The notes under the pieces: generated by a model | What the model was told of the DNA's origin: nothing | What the model saw: only the letters and a program-made list of their open reading frames with translations | The model's database searches: none | Translations under genes and position numbers: made by a program | Shown here: positions 27,156 through 35,455 of the stretch, piece after piece | Layout of the letters: the number at the start of each line of letters is the position of its first letter | Numbering within the stretch: position 1 is the stretch's first letter | Assembly (NCBI RefSeq): GCF_033283405.1 | Contig: NZ_JAWMQR010000002.1 | Location: 248,001 to 312,000 of the forward strand | From: Halioxenophilus sp033283405 | GTDB taxonomy: Bacteria > Pseudomonadota > Gammaproteobacteria > Pseudomonadales > Cellvibrionaceae | DNA: 64,000 nucleotides | Direction of reading: 5' to 3'

Positions 27156-27923
27156 TCAAACAGCGGTCATGCCGCCATCGACCAGAAGTTGGTGGCCCAG
27201 CACGAAGCCGGCCTTGTTGGAACAGAGGAACAGTACCGCCTCGGCGATCTCTTCCGCTTCGCCCAGACGGCCAATGGGGTGCAGCGCCACCACATGCTGT
27301 GCCCTTCTCGGCTCCAGGGCGATGGCCCGCTCGGTCATTGCGGTATCGATAACACCCGGGCAGACCGAATTGATGCGGATTCCCCGGCGGCCATATTCGA
27401 CGGCGGCCGATTGCGTGAGACCCACCACGGCGTGTTTAGAGGCGGCGTAGATGGGCTGGCGGCCGGCGCCAATCACCCCCGCCACCGAGGCGATATTAAC
27501 GATGGCACCGCCTTGGCCCTGAGCCAGCATCTGCTCAATTTCATGCTTCATACAGAGCCAGGTGCCTTTGACATTCACCGCCATGATCTGGTCAAACTGG
27601 GACTCTTCGGAACGGGCGAGGGGCTCTTTTTCGATTTCGATACCGGCGTTATTGCAGGCCACATCCAAGCGCCCAAAGTGCACCACCACCTGGCGGATGG
27701 CCGCTGTTACCTGCTGCGCTTGGGTGATGTCGGCAGCCACGGCCAGCGCCTCACCACCGGCCTCAATAATGGCGGCGGCGGTGGCCTCTGCTCCGGCGAG
27801 GTCAATATCCACAATTGCGACCTTGGCACCCTCACGGGCAAAGGCCAGCGCCGTCGCCCGGCCAATGCCCGAACTGCCGCCGGTAACCAAGGCGACCTTA
27901 CCATTTAATCCATAATCACTCAC
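27156..27923 (-). CDS. Short-chain dehydrogenase/reductase (SDR)
   Basis: A 255-residue classical SDR. The cofactor motif TGGSSGIG is at residues 15-22, followed by a VDIDLAG end of beta2 (Asp suggests NAD over NADP), NNAG near 91 and the catalytic YAASK preceded by an ASVAGVIGAG serine segment. The substrate is unknown. It is the first gene of a pair with the MDR-family reductase at 25973-27109; together they may act in one catabolic or lipid pathway. Confidence 0.9.
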   Translation of the reverse strand: MSDYGLNGKVALVTGGSSGIGRATALAFAREGAKVAIVDIDLAGAEATAAAIIEAGGEALAVAADITQAQQVTAAIRQVVVHFGRLDVACNNAGIEIEKEPLARSEESQFDQIMAVNVKGTWLCMKHEIEQMLAQGQGGAIVNIASVAGVIGAGRQPIYAASKHAVVGLTQSAAVEYGRRGIRINSVCPGVIDTAMTERAIALEPRRAQHVVALHPIGRLGEAEEIAEAVLFLCSNKAGFVLGHQLLVDGGMTAV

Positions 27924-28338
27924 GGCTCGCTCCTGTTATTTTTATAATGCGCTGAAATTAAGTGGTGGCTAAAAGCCTGTGATGATGGTCGCCAAACACC
28001 CCCCAATCAATAACCAAGCTTACGCAGAAGCCCTGACCAATTCGCTCACGCTATTTTCTGCAGCGCATAAATCGCCGTAATGGCAAACTGGCCACACGCC
28101 CTCTTTCCAGCGATAGTGGGTAAAAAATTTAATGGGAGACGCCTGAAGCAATAGGCTGCACCACCCACCGGCATTTTCGCCCGCAAGCCATTGGCCTCCG
28201 GGTTGCTGTTATTACCAGCATTTGATCTGGCCGAAAAAAAAATAAGTCGGTGGGAAATAAGCAGCCAGTAGTGCACTCTAACCAGCCATAAAAAAGTGTT
28301 GCTCCGCTTGGGTGAATTCAGATCGTGAGGAATTGAAC
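27924..28338. other. Gene-free divergent region
   Basis: Lies between the divergent SDR and DUF6491 genes and must hold both promoters. I see no convincing operator or RNA. Confidence 0.4.
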
Positions 28339-28758
28339 ATGAAAATAGTAAACCACTTACAACACGTCGCGCTTGCTCTACTGCTTGCCGGCTGTGCGGC
28401 AACCGATTCGGCCTCGACCAATCAGGCCCCCACCGCAATGGAGGTGGCTATTGAGCGTGGTTATCTGTTGGGCGAAGAGGTGGATAAAATTCACAACTAC
28501 GAAATCAGCGGCTGGCAGTACCTCGCCGCCGATGGACTGCTGTTACCCGCCAGCCCCAGTAAAACCTATTTGGTACTTTTGAAAGATCGTTGTTCGGAGT
28601 TGTCGAGCACCGAGACCATCGGCCTCACCACCACCGTCTCCAGTGTGCTCTCGCGCTTTGATGCGGTAATAGTGCACCCCCACCCAGGCGGCATTGAGCG
28701 CCGGTGCTACATCGACACCATCTATCTGGTGGAAAAACCGAAAAAGGGCGATGAATAA
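28339..28758 (+). CDS. DUF6491 family lipoprotein
   Basis: A 139-residue lipoprotein. The signal sequence ends in the lipobox LLAGC (Cys about residue 18). The mature domain matches DUF6491 landmarks: a YLLVL-like strand (TYLVLLKDRCSEL), TIGLTTTVSSVLSRFDAVIV, and RRCYIDTIYLVE with paired cysteines. Function unknown; proteins of this family sit in the periplasm or outer membrane. ATG 28339 has GAGGA at 7 nt; an ATG 27 bp upstream is less likely. Convergent with the glyoxalase-fold gene. Confidence 0.75.
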   Translation: MKIVNHLQHVALALLLAGCAATDSASTNQAPTAMEVAIERGYLLGEEVDKIHNYEISGWQYLAADGLLLPASPSKTYLVLLKDRCSELSSTETIGLTTTVSSVLSRFDAVIVHPHPGGIERRCYIDTIYLVEKPKKGDE

Positions 28759-28792
28759 ACTTAGTTAACGCGAGGCGTCTCGGCCATGCACT

Positions 28793-29173
28793 TTATTGCC
28801 CGGCCGGGGGCTGCCACAGCTCCACCTTGTTGCCGTCCGGGTCGATAACCCAACCGAACTTGCCAAACTCAGATGCCTCGGTCTTCTCTAACACTTCGCA
28901 CCCCTCTGCACGCAGGGCGGCGAGCAGACGCTCCAGGTCGTCGACGCGGTAATTGACCATAAACGATGCTTGGCTGGGGGCAAAATAGTCTCCGTCACCA
29001 ATCGACCAAACCGTGCTACCCGCCGTCGCCTGCCCGGCATCGTCGACCCAGCGAAATGTGGTACCACCCCAGGCCTGTACATCAATGCCAAGGTGTTGTT
29101 GGTACCAGGTGCGCAGCCGCTCTGGATTTTCTGATTTAATAAAAATCCCGCCAATCCCGGTCACTCTAGCCAT
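28793..29173 (-). CDS. VOC (glyoxalase/bleomycin resistance fold) family protein
   Basis: A 126-residue VOC protein: ARVTGIGGIFIKSENPERLRTWYQQHLGI at the start, a central FMVNYRVDDLERLLAALRAEG segment and FGWVIDPDGNKVELWQPP at the end, where Glu is a usual metal ligand. The substrate is unknown. ATG 29173 has AGGAG 8 nt upstream and matches normal VOC length. A second in-frame ATG at 29290 also has a GAGGG site and would add 39 residues that read like a signal peptide (ALLLTLLSAVASS), so an exported form cannot be excluded. Confidence 0.82.
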   Translation of the reverse strand: MARVTGIGGIFIKSENPERLRTWYQQHLGIDVQAWGGTTFRWVDDAGQATAGSTVWSIGDGDYFAPSQASFMVNYRVDDLERLLAALRAEGCEVLEKTEASEFGKFGWVIDPDGNKVELWQPPAGQ

Positions 29174-29445
29174 GGTTGATTCTCCTGATTTGGCAACAGC
29201 GGTGTTCGCCGCCTCGGCCACAGATTCGGAGCTGGCCACTGCCGACAACAGCGTCAGCAACAGGGCTCTGTTCAAGTTAGTGATACCCATCGAACCCTCG
29301 ACCAGCTCTGTAAGGTAGTGTGGCGAAACGAGGCAATTTCGCCTCGTGCTGATTGCAAGCCTTACAGATTACAACACAAGGCAAACCGGTAGACATTGAT
29401 AATCTTGGCAGGCTAAAGATTTTCGAATAACACCTGCGTGAACAA

Positions 29446-30408
29446 TTACAGATCCAGCTGGCTGACCAGGCGATTGCCGTAGCGGTTTAGCTTTTTATGG
29501 CCGGGCATCCAGCCCTGTAAAAAGCGATAAAAATCGGCCCAGGCAAAGGGGTAGAGCGCACGCCACTCCGCCTCCAGGGCGGTGGCGTCGATAGTCGGCT
29601 GGCTGGCCGCCAACGCGCCTCTCAACGATTGAAAATAGTGCGTTAAAAACTGCGCTTCCTGGCGCTCACACTCGGCTTCGCTCAACACACTGCCGACAAA
29701 ATACGCTAGGTCTTTCATACCGCAGCCAGCGCCCACGTATTGAAAATCCACCGCCGCCACCGGCCCGCCACTGTCGCCAAAACAAAAGTTGGCAAGCTTG
29801 GCATCGCCGTGGATAAGGGTTTGAAAACGCGCCTGGTTTAAGCGCGCATCGATTAGCCCGGCGGCCTCTTTTAACGGGCCATCGGCCATGGCCGCCCACT
29901 CCTCCGGACGGGTGGCCAGGTGCCAATAGCTGCCCACCGGCCACAACCCCTGCGGCTCCGCCCCCATAAAACGGGCGTGAAATTGGGCCAGCCACTCGAT
30001 GCAGGCGGCGAGCTCGGCCGGGGTTATCTGCTGCTTACGCAGGGGAAAGCCCGCCGCATTGAGGTCTTCCAGCACCAGGGTCGTGCTTTCGCCCTGTTGC
30101 GCCACCCCCAAACAGGCCGGTACCCGGCAGCTGGGCAGGCAGCGGTGCGCCCACTGTTGATACCAGGCCACCTCGACCTGATAGGAGCGCAGCTTGCGCT
30201 GATGGCCGATATCACTATTCCAGCCACGTGGGTGTTGGCTATTGGTCGGCGGGTTGATCTGCTTGACGATCACACTGCTCTGCGGAGCACCGGTTAAGCG
30301 GTAACGGACAATCTCGCCGTAGCCGCTCCACAGGCTCTGCACCACGGCAATGGGCTCGGCGGCAGTAGCGCCGGTGACTTGCAGAATATAATCGCTATCG
30401 ATGGACAT
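29446..30408 (-). CDS. APH/ecdysteroid-kinase-like phosphotransferase
   Basis: A 320-residue protein with a kinase-like fold. The catalytic loop LIHGDAKLANFCF and the metal-binding DFQ that follows are as in aminoglycoside and choline kinase families; a Lys in VIVKQINPP may bind ATP. It belongs with the ecdysteroid-kinase-like (DUF1679) group, whose bacterial members phosphorylate unknown small alcohols. ATG 30408 is 33 bp after the deacetylase-like gene, so it is probably the fourth gene of the sulfotransferase operon. A role in that pathway is inferred from position. Confidence 0.82.
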   Translation of the reverse strand: MSIDSDYILQVTGATAAEPIAVVQSLWSGYGEIVRYRLTGAPQSSVIVKQINPPTNSQHPRGWNSDIGHQRKLRSYQVEVAWYQQWAHRCLPSCRVPACLGVAQQGESTTLVLEDLNAAGFPLRKQQITPAELAACIEWLAQFHARFMGAEPQGLWPVGSYWHLATRPEEWAAMADGPLKEAAGLIDARLNQARFQTLIHGDAKLANFCFGDSGGPVAAVDFQYVGAGCGMKDLAYFVGSVLSEAECERQEAQFLTHYFQSLRGALAASQPTIDATALEAEWRALYPFAWADFYRFLQGWMPGHKKLNRYGNRLVSQLDL

Positions 30409-30441
30409 GGGCAAAAACTTAAAGGAGCTGGCGAGCCGCCA

Positions 30442-31176
30442 TTATGCCCTATTGTTTACCACCGCCGGTTGCGTTGATTTGGGGAAAAGTTGAGTGCAGG
30501 TAACTAACTCAGCGCTCTGACTAATGTGTTGCAAAATGGAGTCGTGCAGGTGGTAGTGAAAATCGTAGGGGTGAATGGCGATGCGCAACACCCGCGCGCG
30601 GCTCAGCCATTTAACATTGAGCTGATTCCACAGCCAGAGAAAAGGCACACGCCAGTATTGGTCGGCCTCGTAACCGGTAAGAGCGAGCGTTAAAAACTGC
30701 TGCGCGTGGGCATCAAACAGGCCGCTGGAAAATTCGTAGTAGCGAAACGGCAGCTGCTGCAATTCGGCCTTACTGACCGCCCCCATAGCCCAGGCGGGCG
30801 GCACATACAGATCCGGCGGCGGCAGACCGTTGGCATGAAACCAGTGGTAATTATCGCTAATTAATTGGCTGATTTCGTCGCCGCTGAGTGAGAGATGCTC
30901 AGCCACATTGCGCGAGATAAACAGTGAGTGCAGCTGGTGCTTTATGCCGCGCTTGCGGCGAATAACGTGCTGCCAACCGTGGCCCGCCAGCTGATAGCCC
31001 CGTTGTTGCCAGGTACTTAATTGCGCGATTTGGCTGGCCTGCCATTGGCGGCCGGGCACCACCAGCAGGTAGACTTTTTCCGGGCTCACCTGGGCGGCGG
31101 AGAGTTTAGCCAGTATCTGTTCGACCTCCGCCAGGGTTTCGGGCATCACGTCGTGTACCGAGACCAGCGCCCTCAT
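30442..31176 (-). CDS. DUF2334 polysaccharide deacetylase-like protein
   Basis: A 244-residue protein of the NodB-like fold. It starts MRALVSVHDVMPETLAEVE, with the SVHD motif carrying the first catalytic/metal Asp, and GYQLAGHGWQHVIR carries the HxxxH-type metal ligands. YVPPAWAMG and a terminal RIAIHPYDFHYH complete the family pattern. DUF2334 members are predicted to remove acyl groups from sugars. ATG 31176 overlaps the stop of the GT4 gene (ATGA), so the two are coupled. It is the third gene in the operon. Confidence 0.85.
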   Translation of the reverse strand: MRALVSVHDVMPETLAEVEQILAKLSAAQVSPEKVYLLVVPGRQWQASQIAQLSTWQQRGYQLAGHGWQHVIRRKRGIKHQLHSLFISRNVAEHLSLSGDEISQLISDNYHWFHANGLPPPDLYVPPAWAMGAVSKAELQQLPFRYYEFSSGLFDAHAQQFLTLALTGYEADQYWRVPFLWLWNQLNVKWLSRARVLRIAIHPYDFHYHLHDSILQHISQSAELVTCTQLFPKSTQPAVVNNRA

Positions 31177-32312
31177 TTTTTTACCAGGGCATCGAGCAGG
31201 GAGTACCACATTCCCATGCTCCAATCGTTTAATTCACAGGCCGCGGCGCGGGCGGTGTCGGCCCGTTGCTGCAGTAATTTCTCGTCCATGCCGCGCAGGG
31301 TGGCCAGCGTAGTGGCCAGCGAAGATTCTGGCTCAACCACAAACAGGCCGTTTTTCAGCTTGGGCCATTGGCAGATGCCGCAGTTGTGCGATACCACCGT
31401 CAGGCGCCCGCGCGACATCGCTTCCAAGGCGACGGTTCCAAAGGATTCCACGTGGGAGGGCAGCACCAGGCAGTCGTGCTGGTCCAGCTGCGCCAACAGA
31501 TCACTGCGATTTAACCAACCCAGGTAGTTTAAATTGGGTAGCGTCTTGGCCGCGGTTTCTATCAACTGCCGCTCCGGGCCATCACCCGAGATACTGAAAA
31601 TCAGATCGGGGTGCGCACGGGCAGCTTCGACAATGGCCGGCAGATTTTTTTCGGCGGCCAGGCGGCCGGCAAACAGCACCTTTTCGATGCGACAGGCAGG
31701 CTCCGGCTGAGGCCGGTTAATAAAATCGAACGCCACCGGCGTGCCCACCCGGTAACTTTTTTTCGAGCCAAAATCGTTGGCGATTTGCACCATCTCATCG
31801 GAGTTGGCCACCACCACATCGGACCAGCGAAACAGCAACTTATTGGATACCCAAAAATAGGCACGATTGAGCGACCCCTCTATGCGCCCCCAATACATAT
31901 CGGCCAGTTTTTCAAACCAGGTATGAAAACCCAAGAGCACAATGGCGCCCTGCTTGCGCCCCTGATAAGCACCGGCCAGGCCGATTAAACCGGGGGTGGG
32001 CACTATAACGATATCCGGCGCAAAGGCTTTTATCTGCCGTTTAATTTTAAGGAAATTGGGGATTAAAAACTTCTGCGTGGTATCGCCCGGCAAAGGCACA
32101 TTGAGCCCACCCTGCCAGCGGCCATTGGCCTGAATAATGGGGCAGATGATCTCCAGCTCCGCTACCTTTGGCTTCAGGTATTGAATTAAATCCTGGTAGT
32201 AGGCACCGACGCCATTGCGCTCGGGGGCGGCGTCGGAGACGATCATCACCCGCATATGCTCTATTTGAACCGGCGGCTCCGTTAACAGCTCTGCACTGGC
32301 ATTTTGATTCAT
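31173..32312 (-). CDS. GT4 family glycosyltransferase
   Basis: A 379-residue GT-B enzyme. The N-terminal domain has MRVMIVSDAAPERNGVGAYYQDL (glycine-rich acceptor-side loop), and the C-terminal domain has KVLFAGRLAAEKNLPAIVEA and the nucleotide-sugar site HVESFGTVALEAMSRG (E-x7-E). It resembles GT4 enzymes that put a sugar on a lipid such as diacylglycerol or phosphatidylinositol. The N-terminal extension of about 35 residues before MRVMIV is unusual. ATG 32312 overlaps the sulfotransferase stop (ATGA). The product is probably cytoplasmic or at the membrane face. Confidence 0.9.
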   Translation of the reverse strand: MNQNASAELLTEPPVQIEHMRVMIVSDAAPERNGVGAYYQDLIQYLKPKVAELEIICPIIQANGRWQGGLNVPLPGDTTQKFLIPNFLKIKRQIKAFAPDIVIVPTPGLIGLAGAYQGRKQGAIVLLGFHTWFEKLADMYWGRIEGSLNRAYFWVSNKLLFRWSDVVVANSDEMVQIANDFGSKKSYRVGTPVAFDFINRPQPEPACRIEKVLFAGRLAAEKNLPAIVEAARAHPDLIFSISGDGPERQLIETAAKTLPNLNYLGWLNRSDLLAQLDQHDCLVLPSHVESFGTVALEAMSRGRLTVVSHNCGICQWPKLKNGLFVVEPESSLATTLATLRGMDEKLLQQRADTARAAACELNDWSMGMWYSLLDALVKK

Positions 32313-33445
32313 AGGGTTCTCTCTGAAGCCGGATAAAGCGAGTTGGCCACCGCCAGCGGCCAAGCCACATTGAGCTTGGCCGAGGCCTCTGGGTATTTAT
32401 GGGAACTCTGATATTTTTTATTGGCTTGGGCCAGGGGTTGATAGACCGCCAAAAGCTCCTCCGTGAGCGGCAAGCCGGCCTTCTCATAAAGGTTGTGCAG
32501 TCCTTCCAGCAGGCGGTATTTCAACTGTTCTATCTCCACCACCAGCACCGGCGAGCGGGCACTGGCCTGCTGCTCAATCTGGGCAAAGTAGTAGCGCAGC
32601 ATCGCCGCCACATCGGCCTGAAATTCCGCCGCCTGCCAGTCGTAACCCAATAGCGACAGGGCCGGCTTCAGGGAGCTGAGTTGGGAGGCAAACACCTCCT
32701 CCGGTTGGCGAACGCAAGCGACAAAGGTGGCATCGGGAAAATGGTGCTGAAAACTGGCCAGGGCGCCGGTAAAGGAGGGGTTTTTGGCGAGGTAGGTTTT
32801 CTCTTCGCCGTGAACGTAGAGGTGGCGCTGCACCATACGCCGATAAAAGCACATGATGATCTCACGCTCGTGCTCGGTCAGTTGGCTGTCGAAATGGGCC
32901 AGTCGCCAGAGCCGGCGGTTGCCGGGAAAGAGCACCATCAGGATAAAACAGCTGAATATTGGCAGCAGCAGCAGGAAATCCTCTTCCGGCTCGCCGAGGC
33001 CCAGGGGGTGAATCGAATCCATCGCCTGCAGCCAACGCGGTTTAATTTTGCCGGCCAACGATTGCAGTGGCCGCAGGCACCAGGCCAGGGCGCGGCCGCA
33101 GTAGCGGGCGGTGATCGAGGGGGTTAACAGGCATTCGGCCAGGGTGGTGGTGGTAAATTGCGGGTCCGAGGCCAGGCTGCGCTGCAGAAAGGTGGTGCCA
33201 CTGCGCGGTGCCCCGACAACAAACAGCGGCCGCGTTACCTTAACCTGGCGGTAACGGTGGAAAATGATCTCATCAAGCAACAAGCCCAGCCATTGCAGCT
33301 GCAGATAGACAAAGAAGAGCACCAGCCCCAACAGCAACAACAGATTGCGCAACAGAGGTAACGGGCGCCAAGTCACCACACGGCCCAGCTGCCAGGCCAT
33401 CAGCAAGCCACCATTTTTAATGAAAAGCAGATATCCCCGAAACAT
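32309..33445 (-). CDS. Membrane-anchored sulfotransferase family protein
   Basis: A 378-residue protein. One strong membrane helix at about residues 30-55 (LRNLLLLLGLVLFFVYLQL) anchors it, and the PAPS-binding loop follows at about residue 78 (VGAPRSGTTFLQRSLA). A 3'-phosphate-site-like FVACVRQPEEVFASQL segment is near 245. It should transfer sulfate from PAPS to a sugar or lipid, facing the cytoplasm. ATG 33445 is used; ATG 33400 is an alternative. First gene of a four-gene run with ATGA overlaps, which makes a common pathway likely. Confidence 0.85.
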   Translation of the reverse strand: MFRGYLLFIKNGGLLMAWQLGRVVTWRPLPLLRNLLLLLGLVLFFVYLQLQWLGLLLDEIIFHRYRQVKVTRPLFVVGAPRSGTTFLQRSLASDPQFTTTTLAECLLTPSITARYCGRALAWCLRPLQSLAGKIKPRWLQAMDSIHPLGLGEPEEDFLLLLPIFSCFILMVLFPGNRRLWRLAHFDSQLTEHEREIIMCFYRRMVQRHLYVHGEEKTYLAKNPSFTGALASFQHHFPDATFVACVRQPEEVFASQLSSLKPALSLLGYDWQAAEFQADVAAMLRYYFAQIEQQASARSPVLVVEIEQLKYRLLEGLHNLYEKAGLPLTEELLAVYQPLAQANKKYQSSHKYPEASAKLNVAWPLAVANSLYPASERTL

Positions 33446-33668
33446 ACCTCTGCCGCTGCCTATAAAGCCCTATTCACTGCCCGTTTCTGACCGCAGCCGG
33501 TGCCAATAGCTCCACAGCGGTCGTAAATCCCGCACAGGTTTACTTACTAACATGACATAAATGTTACAAACACAGATTTGGTCACAGTTTTTCAGATTAC
33601 CGGATGAATAGGCTGAGCGGGGCTACACTGAATAGATGCAACCGATTTTGGGGTAATGGAGAGAGCTT

Positions 33669-34043
33669 ATGCCATACATCGATGGCTTTATCATCGCTGT
33701 GCCACACAGCAATAAGGAACGTTTTATCAGTCATGCCAGCAGCTGCGACAGTATTTTTATCGACTTTGGCGCAACCCGGGTTATTGAGTGCTGGCAGGAC
33801 GACCTGCCCAGCGGCGAGGTGAGCGACTTTCGCCAGGCGGTGCAGGCCAAGGGCGACGAAGCGGTGGTCTTCTCCTGGGTGGAGTGGCCCGACAAAGCCA
33901 CCCGCGACACCGCCATGGCCAAAATGTTGGACCCAAGCAACAGTGACCCACGCATGGACCCCAATCAGAACCCCATGCCGTTTGATGGTATGCGCATGAT
34001 CTTTGGTGGCTTTACACCGGTGGTGCAATTGAGCCACCCCTGA
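33669..34043 (+). CDS. DUF1428 family protein
   Basis: A 124-residue protein that matches DUF1428 from end to end: MPYIDGFIIAVP, ECWQDDLPSGEVSDF, VFSWVEWPDKATRD and PFDGMRMIFGGFTPVV. The family forms small ferredoxin-fold dimers of unknown role. ATG 33669 has GGAGAG upstream. Single gene, converging with the cytochrome c gene. Confidence 0.9.
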   Translation: MPYIDGFIIAVPHSNKERFISHASSCDSIFIDFGATRVIECWQDDLPSGEVSDFRQAVQAKGDEAVVFSWVEWPDKATRDTAMAKMLDPSNSDPRMDPNQNPMPFDGMRMIFGGFTPVVQLSHP

Positions 34044-34103
34044 GCGGGCAGCCCATCGTCACCATCAGCGGTGCCCCCAGGAGGGGACTCAGCAGGTGAG
34101 TGG

Positions 34104-34583
34104 TCAGAGGTTTTTCGGGACAAAATCGATGTAGGGGGTGGCCGGCTCCACACCCGGGGGCAGAGCATGAGGGGCCTCGCCCTCGGCTGCACCCAGGCTC
34201 TTGATAAAGTCGTACATAGCAATCAGATCACTATCGCTCATGGTGGCGATGGCCGGTGCCGGCATCGGTGGCAACATCGGCCGACGCGCCATTTGAATCC
34301 ACTCCTCGGCCGACATTTTGGCCGCAGACGAACGCAGGTTTTGCGGATAACTGGTACCCCAAGGCCCTTTAAAGCCAACGCCGTTACCCGTTAACCAGGT
34401 CGCCTGTGGCAGACGCCCACCCGACTCAGAATAACCCGGGGTATGGCAATCGTTACAACCACCCACCCCGATCAGAAATTTACCTTTGGCGATACTCTCG
34501 GCATTGGCAGCCACCCCTTGCACGGTGGCCGCCAGCAGCGCTGAAAGCGCAAATTTTGTTAGTGTTTTAAAACCGCTATCCAT
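34104..34583 (-). CDS. Exported monoheme cytochrome c
   Basis: A 159-residue protein. The signal peptide (FALSALLAATVQGVAANA) is followed by one heme site, GGCNDCHTPG, at about residue 44. The second half has several Met residues (RRPMLPPMPAPAIATM) that can supply the axial ligand. It is a periplasmic electron carrier of class I type; the partner is unknown. ATG 34583 has GGAG 6 nt upstream; the frame runs much further upstream but those residues are not protein-like. Confidence 0.88.
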   Translation of the reverse strand: MDSGFKTLTKFALSALLAATVQGVAANAESIAKGKFLIGVGGCNDCHTPGYSESGGRLPQATWLTGNGVGFKGPWGTSYPQNLRSSAAKMSAEEWIQMARRPMLPPMPAPAIATMSDSDLIAMYDFIKSLGAAEGEAPHALPPGVEPATPYIDFVPKNL

Positions 34584-34960
34584 ACTATTCTCCAATTTAT
34601 TATCCAGTTCTCCAGCGCCGTTTTTATGCGCAAACATGCTTTTACCGGAGCAACGATTATCAATGGGTCGGCGTCTAAGCCGCCTTGAGATCGAACCAGC
34701 AGTCCGTGACCGCGTTGATGGCGAACCTTCATGACGGGAAACCCCGGCAGTGGGCCTGTCGGCGCCAACTGGCGAGTTTAAAACCCTGCAGAGAACACCC
34801 CGCCAGCGGGGGAAGATGGCTGGGGCAGTGCCGACCTGGGACTGTGCTGATCGAGGTCGCCACTGTAGCGAATTCCGCAAACGGCGGTTGCTAAAAAAAT
34901 ACTAAAATTTCCTAAAAATTGGCTAACTGGCGAGCCGAGGCAGGGAGGACGATAACGAAG
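34584..34960. other. Gene-free divergent region
   Basis: Separates the cytochrome c gene from the split-barrel pair and holds both promoters. Frames through it do not look coding. No operator is recognisable. Confidence 0.4.
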
Positions 34961-35455
34961 GTGGACAAGCCTCTACAAACAGAGCACTTAACATTGCTGC
35001 AAGCCGGGGTGGCCATCACTCTGGCCTCCGCCAATTTCCGCCTAATTCCATCGGTGGCCATGGCCTTGGCGGCCTATCGGGAACCGGAGAGTGGCCATCT
35101 GCGCATTCTTGCGCGACGGGCCGAGGCCCAGATGGTAATTGAAGATGCCCTGGCTACTCGCCAAATCAGCACCGTCGCCTGCCAACCCAGCAGCCATAAA
35201 ACCGTGCAGATAAAAGGCGAACTGTTAGAACAGGTGGCCGTTACCGATAGGGATCTGGCCAATGTCACCCGGGCGATAACAGCCTTCGCGAAGGAGATAG
35301 TTCTGGTGGGTTTCGACGATTATTTCGCCCAGGGTTTTTTAAGCTATCAACCCAGCGAGCTAACCTGCCTGGTGGTCGCCATCCAGGCCATTTTTGACCA
35401 GACACCTGGCGCGCAGGCCGGCACTTTATTGAGTGGAACGCAGCCGTGCGCCTAA
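34961..35455 (+). CDS. Pyridoxamine-phosphate-oxidase-like split-barrel protein
   Basis: A 164-residue protein. LTLLQAGVAITLASANFRLIPSVAMALAAY at the start and TRQISTVACQPSSHKTVQIKGE in the middle fit the flavin-binding split barrel of the PPOX family. No catalytic role can be assigned. I use GTG 34961, with GGGAGG 12 nt upstream; a TTG at 34919 is possible. Its end overlaps the start of the next gene by 10 bp, so the two are coupled. Both genes have PPOX-like domains, which suggests they work as partners. Confidence 0.7.
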   Translation: MDKPLQTEHLTLLQAGVAITLASANFRLIPSVAMALAAYREPESGHLRILARRAEAQMVIEDALATRQISTVACQPSSHKTVQIKGELLEQVAVTDRDLANVTRAITAFAKEIVLVGFDDYFAQGFLSYQPSELTCLVVAIQAIFDQTPGAQAGTLLSGTQPCA

